The translations under genes were made by a program, and so were the position numbers. 9,566 bases of DNA from Desulfuromonadaceae bacterium UBA2294 (lineage in GTDB: Bacteria; Desulfobacterota; Desulfuromonadia; Desulfuromonadales; UBA2294): positions 3,913 to 13,478 of the forward strand of contig DDWE01000063.1 of assembly GCA_002345625.1 (NCBI GenBank), read 5' to 3'. The notes under the pieces are model-generated. The model made no database searches and had not been told where the DNA came from. It was given only the letters and a program-made list of their open reading frames with translations. Shown one piece after another: positions 5,671 to 9,566 of the stretch. Within the stretch, counting starts at the first letter, position 1; each line of letters opens with the position of its first letter.

Positions 5671-7902
5671 TCACGAACCGGTGGTAAAAGAGTGGATGTC
5701 GCTTTCGACCGGGTTGCCGTTGTTGTCGGTGGTGACCACTTTCCAGTAGTAAGTGGTGTTGGGGGCAAGCCCGTTCACGGTGTAGGTGGCATTGGCGCTC
5801 ACCGAGGATGTCTCACCGGCACCACCGCAGCCGGCGAAGGCCGTGAGGCCGGCTAACGATGCGGTGACGGCCAGCCAGGCCAGGGCCCGCCGCCCGGTGC
5901 GGCGGTAAAAACAGGGCAACAGGCCGACCGCGAGGACGAGGCCGCCGGATTGAGTGAACTGCAGGACAAACTCGAACAACGGGCCAAAGAAGATCTTGTT
6001 GTCAGCGATTGTGAGCGTCATGGTCAATTGGTCACCGTCTGGATCCTCGCCCTGATACCAGTGGAAAACAACACCAGATGTTCTGGGCTGGCCGGTGGCG
6101 CCATCAACCGGTGCGGTGAGGATGGCGACCGGTGGTGCCGTGTTGCAGGTCCCTTGCAGGGCAATGGCAAGGTTTGGTTGCCGGGGGTCGTTGCTGTTGA
6201 TCTGTAGCTGACGGGAGAAAGGGCCCGAAACGGTCGGTGTAAAGCTTAGATTGAGGACGCAAGTGGCATCGGCTGCGAGCGTCGCCGGGCAGTTGTTGCT
6301 GACGAGCGTGAACGGGGGGAGAAGGTCGGTCAGAACAAAAGAAAGGTTTAAGTTGGCGCCACCGACGTTATCGAGACGTAACGCCAGGGTGCTGCCGGTA
6401 TTTTGCGGAACGTTACCGAAATCGACGACGTCATCATTCTCCGGCGCACCCGGTGTGTAAACGGCGAGACTCGGTTGATCGTCGAGACGGTAGAAGGCGG
6501 CAGGGATGTCGAGCAGCCCATAACCGGCGTTGTTGTCCGGTCCGGGCAGGTCGATGTCGGCCGCACTATCAAGCAGGGCAAATTCAAGGTGGCTGCGGTA
6601 GACCGGGGGCTCCTCTGCTCCGATAGGCACCGCCTCGCGCAGCAGGGCCAGTGCACCACTCAAATGCGGAGTGGCCAGAGAGGTGCCGGCTGCAAAGGCG
6701 TAGCTATTGGTCGTGCCGTTAGCGACCAGTACTCCGTCGCCGGGGGTGACCAGTTCCGGAAAGACATCGGTCGCACCGAGCGGGGTGTAGATGCTGGTCG
6801 CGCAGGGTGAAGGACCACGGCTCGACAGATTGCTGACACTCATATCGGCACCGACGGAGCCGACGGCGAACCCTTTGGAATTGTTGCCCGGGCTGATGCT
6901 GGTCCGAGGATCGGGGCCAAGGTTGCCGGCGGCGAAAACAACATGGATGCCGACCGACTGCAGGGCGTCTATTTCAGACTGAAAAGTATTCAGGCACTGG
7001 TTCCTTGAGTCCTCGAATCCCCATGAATTATTAACGATATCGGGGGCGTTGTCCGGATTGCCACCGGGGGCCAAAGCCCACTGGAAGGCGGCGGTAATAT
7101 AACTGTTGAGCGCACTGCCGCTGTCAGGGAAGATCTTGGCGGCAATCCACTGCGCACCGGGGGCGACGCCGACCGTGCTGCCGAGGATGACCGACGTGAC
7201 GGCGGTGCCATGCGTCAGGCCGGTTGCCGGGCTGACGGTGTCGTAAGGCGTCGTGGCCGCCGCTGTCCCGGGGAGTGCATAGGGGTTGAACCAGTCGCCT
7301 GGAAGATCACGGAATTTATTGGCGAGTTCAAGATGATTCGGGTTGACGCCGGTATCGAACACGGCGACAACAACCCCATTGCCGGTAACTCCCTGTGCCC
7401 AGAGAGTTTGAGCGCCGATGGCGGTCAGGTTCCAGTCGTCGGCGACGACCGCAGCCGCTTGCGGTAAGGGGACCGGTGGTGCTGTTGTCCCTTCGGTCTC
7501 AATGCTCTCGACCCCTGGCCAGGCGGCGAGGGCGGCAACTTGCGACGCCGGCAGCTCGACGGCGACAGCGTTAATCAGCCAGAGTTCCTTAAAGGGATGC
7601 TTTTGCTGGCGCAAGTGCTTCTGCAACGAGCCCTGGGCTCTGTTCGCCCGGCCCCGCAGATCCTGAACCAGCTCCCGGCGGGCCTGCTTGCGGTCTTTGC
7701 GCTGGGCGTAGGGGGTCAGGTTGACTTGGTCGGTAAAGTGGACAATGACCCGGACCGGATCGTCGCTTGCTGCCTGGGCCAACTCCTGTTGCAGGCGGCT
7801 GCCGATGCTGCCGGCGTCGGCCGGAGCGGTTGCGAAGAGCAGGACTGCCAGCAGCAGGAAAAGATAACGGGGAATATGGCGGAGGCCGGTGATGCAATGC
7901 AT
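5671..7902 (-). CDS. Secreted S8 (subtilisin-like) serine protease with ASH-type and interrupted Fn3 domains
   Basis: Numbering is from the ATG at 7902 (743 residues). A signal peptide (1-30) has a basic start, a Leu-rich core and cleavage after ADA. An I9-like inhibitory propeptide spans about 50-136. The peptidase S8 domain has Asp183 in VAVFDTGVNPNH, His231 in THGTAVTS, oxyanion Asn327 in AAGNLGP and Ser408 in GTSLATPHLSG, so the triad is complete. A beta-sandwich of ASH/choice-of-anchor type follows (about 491-585, around VDFGNVPQNTGSTLALRLDN). The last domain is Fn3-like (about 588-742, ending GLAPNTTYYWKV and SFTTGS). It is interrupted by about 60 residues containing two hydrophobic segments split by RRTGRR (667-672), the second ending in a lipobox-like FAGC (689-692). 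It should act outside the cytoplasmic membrane; the substrate is unknown. The start is uncertain: in-frame ATGs also lie at 7992, 7950 and 7929. I prefer 7902 for its GGA spacing and compact signal peptide. Confidence 0.9.
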   Translation of the reverse strand: MHCITGLRHIPRYLFLLLAVLLFATAPADAGSIGSRLQQELAQAASDDPVRVIVHFTDQVNLTPYAQRKDRKQARRELVQDLRGRANRAQGSLQKHLRQQKHPFKELWLINAVAVELPASQVAALAAWPGVESIETEGTTAPPVPLPQAAAVVADDWNLTAIGAQTLWAQGVTGNGVVVAVFDTGVNPNHLELANKFRDLPGDWFNPYALPGTAAATTPYDTVSPATGLTHGTAVTSVILGSTVGVAPGAQWIAAKIFPDSGSALNSYITAAFQWALAPGGNPDNAPDIVNNSWGFEDSRNQCLNTFQSEIDALQSVGIHVVFAAGNLGPDPRTSISPGNNSKGFAVGSVGADMSVSNLSSRGPSPCATSIYTPLGATDVFPELVTPGDGVLVANGTTNSYAFAAGTSLATPHLSGALALLREAVPIGAEEPPVYRSHLEFALLDSAADIDLPGPDNNAGYGLLDIPAAFYRLDDQPSLAVYTPGAPENDDVVDFGNVPQNTGSTLALRLDNVGGANLNLSFVLTDLLPPFTLVSNNCPATLAADATCVLNLSFTPTVSGPFSRQLQINSNDPRQPNLAIALQGTCNTAPPVAILTAPVDGATGQPRTSGVVFHWYQGEDPDGDQLTMTLTIADNKIFFGPLFEFVLQFTQSGGLVLAVGLLPCFYRRTGRRALAWLAVTASLAGLTAFAGCGGAGETSSVSANATYTVNGLAPNTTYYWKVVTTDNNGNPVESDIHSFTTGS

Positions 7903-7961
7903 AATGCGTCCAGATTCAGTCAGAGTCATAGCGTCTTTTTGTTGCGCCATGTGTGCTTGTA

Positions 7962-7967
7962 GTATAT
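7962..7967 (-). promoter_or_regulatory. Candidate -10 element for the protease gene
   Basis: On the minus strand the hexamer is TATACT, five of six matches to the sigma-70 -10 consensus. No good -35 is seen at 16-18 bp upstream. If used, transcription would start near 7955, ruling out the ATG at 7992 and favouring 7929 or 7902. Confidence 0.35.
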
Positions 7968-7986
7968 CGGTTTTGCCCCGATCAGG

Positions 7987-8014
7987 TTGCATTTATTTTG
8001 CCGGGCATGATAAT
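7987..8014 (+). promoter_or_regulatory. Candidate sigma-70 promoter for the PP-loop gene
   Basis: TTGCAT (7987-7992), a 16-bp spacer, then GATAAT (8009-8014). The -10 is good and the -35 only partial. It would give a leader of about 60 nt before the ATG at 8082 and is back-to-back with the protease -10 candidate. Confidence 0.4.
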
Positions 8015-8081
8015 GTCACGGTCCTTTAATCCCGGCCTGCCCATCCCTGTTCTGGCCGTTCGCTACAGGAGTTTGTTGAAA

Positions 8082-9059
8082 ATGAGTCGTGCTCTTGGTC
8101 TGATGTCCGGCGGTCTCGACAGCAGCCTGGCGGCGCTGGTCCTCAAGCGCCAGGGGGTTGATGTCACCGGCATCGCCTTTGTCACCCCGTTTTTCGGTGC
8201 CGAGCGGGCCCGCGTTGCGGCGGAGCAGATCGGCATGCCGCTGCTTGTCCACGATATCAGTGATATCCACCTGGAGATGCTGAAAAACCCGCGTTACGGT
8301 TACGGCCGCAACCTCAACCCCTGCATCGACTGCCATGCCATGATGTTCCGCCTCGCCGGTGAGGTGATGGCGGCCGAGGGGTTCGATTTTCTCTTCTCCG
8401 GTGAAGTCCTCGGCCAGCGGCCGATGAGCCAGAACTCCACCGCCCTGCGCACCGTCGCCAAGCACTCCGGTGTCCCCGACCAGATCCTGCGCCCGTTAAG
8501 TGCCAGGCTGCTGCCGATCACCAAAATGGAAGAGGCCGGCCTGGTCGATCGCGAGCAGCTGCTCGATATCCAGGGGCGGACCCGCCGTCGTCAGCAGGAG
8601 CTGGCCAGGGAGTGGGACTTTACCGGTTACCCGGCCTCCGGTGGCGGCTGTTTGCTGACTGAAAAGTCGTTCACCGGCCGTCTGCGCGACCTGCTCACCC
8701 ATAATCCGCAGGCAACCCCGACCGACATCGAGCTGCTCAAAGGCGGTCGCTACTTCCGCCTGTCGGAGCGCGCCGCCCTCGCCCTTGGCCGGAATGTCTC
8801 CGACAACGACCGGCTCAAATCTCTGGCACAGCCTGCCGACGTGCTGCTGCGCGCCAACAGCTTCTCCGGGCCGCTCGGCGTCGTCACCGGCCAGCCCGAT
8901 GCGGCTGATCTCGACACTGCGGCGGCGATCGTTGCCTCCTACGGCAAGGGGCAGCAGGAGAGTGCGGTGGAGATGCTCCTGCAGCGCAGCGACGAGCGTT
9001 GGATGCTCAACGTCGCCCCGGCTGATCGTACGTTGTGCCGGCAGCTTTCGGTGGAGTGA
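8082..9059 (+). CDS. MnmA/ThiI-like PP-loop protein (tRNA thiolation family) with NFACT-R-like C-terminus
   Basis: A 325-residue cytoplasmic protein. The N-terminal PP-loop ATP-pyrophosphatase motif SGGLDSS (9-15) is followed by NPCIDCHAMMF (79-89, Cys81 and Cys84), like the catalytic Cys region of MnmA tRNA 2-thiouridylase, and by GEVLGQRPMSQN (107-118). A third Cys lies in SGGGCLLT (Cys190). Enzymes of this fold adenylate a tRNA base and replace oxygen with sulfur. The C-terminal part (about 205-325, with LLKGGRYFRL and GRNVSDNDRL) does not look like the MnmA tRNA-binding domain; it resembles the NFACT-R type RNA-binding domain found fused to such PP-loop proteins. This is from memory and less certain. 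The start at 8082 is chosen because the PP-loop begins a few residues later and AGGAG (8067-8071) lies 10 nt upstream; TTG codons at 8073 and 8076 are alternatives. The frame stays open upstream to 7953 but without family-like sequence. Target base and tRNA are unknown. Confidence 0.82.
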   Translation: MSRALGLMSGGLDSSLAALVLKRQGVDVTGIAFVTPFFGAERARVAAEQIGMPLLVHDISDIHLEMLKNPRYGYGRNLNPCIDCHAMMFRLAGEVMAAEGFDFLFSGEVLGQRPMSQNSTALRTVAKHSGVPDQILRPLSARLLPITKMEEAGLVDREQLLDIQGRTRRRQQELAREWDFTGYPASGGGCLLTEKSFTGRLRDLLTHNPQATPTDIELLKGGRYFRLSERAALALGRNVSDNDRLKSLAQPADVLLRANSFSGPLGVVTGQPDAADLDTAAAIVASYGKGQQESAVEMLLQRSDERWMLNVAPADRTLCRQLSVE

Positions 9060-9138
9060 CCCCAGAGACTTGCTCCGGCACGGTACCTGCCCCCCCCCAT
9101 CCCCATCCCTGCATCGTGAGGTGCTAAAAGTCAGTAGC

Positions 9139-9161
9139 ACGAAAACGTGAAACGTGTGACG
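9139..9161. repeat. Short degenerate 7-nt repeat (ACGTGAA type)
   Basis: ACGTGAA (9145-9151) and ACGTGTG (9152-9158) are adjacent, flanked by ACGAAA (9139-9144) and ACGA (9159). The heptad spacing matches that of the array at 718-782, although the unit sequence differs. Only about two good units are present, so this may be chance. Confidence 0.35.
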
Positions 9162-9255
9162 AATATTTGTCATGTCGCATTGCTGCGTTTACGTCCCTGC
9201 CAGATTTTCGTCTCATGAATTTGCGGCCAATCCCGATTTTATGCGGTTTCCCCAT

Positions 9256-9272
9256 TTGGCACAGTCTCTGCT
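9256..9272 (+). promoter_or_regulatory. Sigma-54 (RpoN) -24/-12 promoter of cbiM
   Basis: TTGGCAC (9256-9262) supplies the -24 GG at 9258-9259, and CTGCT supplies the -12 GC at 9270-9271, separated by exactly 10 nt. The site matches the consensus TGGCAC-N5-TTGCW at all but one defined position (C for the first T of the -12 box). The start would be near 9283, giving a leader of about 85 nt. An enhancer-binding activator is required; none of its sites can be assigned here. Confidence 0.75.
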
Positions 9273-9291
9273 AAAGGTCAGCCCGTGGCCG

Positions 9292-9318
9292 GCACGCTTT
9301 TTTTATCACCAAGCGTGC
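9292..9318 (+). promoter_or_regulatory. 8-bp inverted repeat in the cbiM leader
   Basis: GCACGCTT (9292-9299) and AAGCGTGC (9311-9318) are perfect complements around an 11-nt AT-rich spacer. It lies just after the predicted sigma-54 start. It could be an operator for a dimeric repressor, for example a metal sensor, or a 5'-leader hairpin. No known operator sequence is recognised. Confidence 0.45.
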
Positions 9319-9367
9319 TACGAATTTGAAAACCGTGCGAAATTCAATGAGCAAAGGAGATGGAATC

Positions 9368-9566
9368 ATGCACATGGCAGACGCTCTGCTCTCACCGGCG
9401 GTTGGCGCTACCCTCTGGGTCGCCAGCAGCGCAGCAATCGTTTACAGCGCCAAAAAAGTTCGTGAACAAGGCGATGATCGTCGCATTCCGCTGATGGGGG
9501 TGCTCGGCGCCTTTATCTTTGCGGCACAGATGATCAACTTTACCATTCCCGCCACCGGCTCCAGCG
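9368..9566 (+). CDS. cbiM: CbiM-type ECF cobalt/nickel transporter substrate-binding membrane protein (3' end outside window)
   Basis: The first 66 residues of a CbiM/NikM-family protein, open to the window end. The N-terminus MHMADALLSP carries the Met-His start whose amine and His2 bind the metal in this family. A first hydrophobic segment (about 8-27) is followed by a charged loop (KKVREQGDDRR) and a second segment (about 41-60, PLMGVLGAFIFAAQMINFTI) ending in the conserved PATGSS. The family is the S component of energy-coupling-factor transporters importing Co2+ or Ni2+ across the cytoplasmic membrane, usually followed by cbiN/nikN, cbiQ and cbiO. These would lie downstream. AAGGAGA (9354-9360) before the ATG confirms the start. 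Expression is likely sigma-54-dependent. Cobalt versus nickel cannot be decided from this fragment. Confidence 0.88.
   Translation, partial: MHMADALLSPAVGATLWVASSAAIVYSAKKVREQGDDRRIPLMGVLGAFIFAAQMINFTIPATGSS

Larger units (their letters stand above)
9060..9367. other. Gene-free regulatory region upstream of cbiM
   Basis: 308 nt without a supported gene. In order it contains a run of nine C (9090-9098), a small hairpin GTGCTA...TAGCAC (9121-9126/9135-9140), short ACGTGAA-type heptads (9145-9161), a sigma-54 promoter (9256-9272), and an 8-bp inverted repeat (9292-9299/9311-9318). I find no cobalamin-riboswitch-like core. Confidence 0.6.

Noticed and set aside
7953..8081. N-terminal extension of the PP-loop protein
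   Set aside because: The 43 extra residues are not family-like, overlap the divergent promoter region, and the PP-loop begins right after the ATG at 8082.
8496..9173. Long antisense ORF opposite the PP-loop gene
   Set aside because: A shadow of the GC-rich coding strand; no recognisable domain, and the plus-strand frame has clear catalytic motifs.
9060..9367. Cobalamin riboswitch upstream of cbiM
   Set aside because: I could not find the conserved B12-box-like core; a covariance-model search would settle it.

Overview
The window is a high-GC chromosomal stretch that looks like Desulfuromonadota (Geobacter, Desulfuromonas or Pelobacter-type deltaproteobacteria). That placement is inferred from gene content and style: a GlcD/GlcF-type flavin plus Fe-S 2-hydroxyacid oxidase, a PAS-PAS sigma-54 activator, PilT, a secreted subtilase with ASH/Fn3 tail domains, a PP-loop tRNA-thiolation-like protein, and the start of a CbiM metal transporter. 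There is no tRNA, rRNA, CRISPR array, insertion sequence or prophage gene. All genes look intact apart from the two cut by the window edges.

Layout. 1-2049 (+): the 3' part of a glcD-like FAD oxidase subunit and a complete glcF-like Fe-S subunit form an operon. The two are separated by an unusual inverted array of 7-nt repeats, and the operon ends at a strong intrinsic terminator (2082-2113). 2212-3927 (+): a sigma-54-dependent activator with two PAS domains that share a C-x8-C-x3-C pattern. 3928-4386: a gene-free convergent spacer with a perfect 13-bp hairpin of repeat-element type and the pilT terminator. 4387-5463 (-): pilT. 5671-7902 (-): an exported S8 serine protease. 7903-8081: a divergent promoter region. 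8082-9059 (+): an MnmA/ThiI-like PP-loop protein. 9060-9367: a gene-free regulatory region with a very good sigma-54 (-24/-12) promoter. 9368-9566 (+): the start of cbiM, cut by the window end.

How the genes relate. GlcD and GlcF would form one membrane-associated oxidase passing electrons from glycolate or D-lactate-like substrates through FAD and two [4Fe-4S] clusters to the quinone pool. The adjacent activator could control this operon or a distant sigma-54 promoter. The only clear sigma-54 promoter in the window lies before cbiM, and the activator's target cannot be read from sequence alone. The pilT, protease and PP-loop genes look like independent units.

No complete new multi-gene system is evident. 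The observations most worth following are an internal transmembrane hairpin with a lipobox-like Cys inside the C-terminal Fn3 domain of the protease, the sigma-54 promoter before cbiM, and the heptad array that separates glcF from its likely Shine-Dalgarno sequence.
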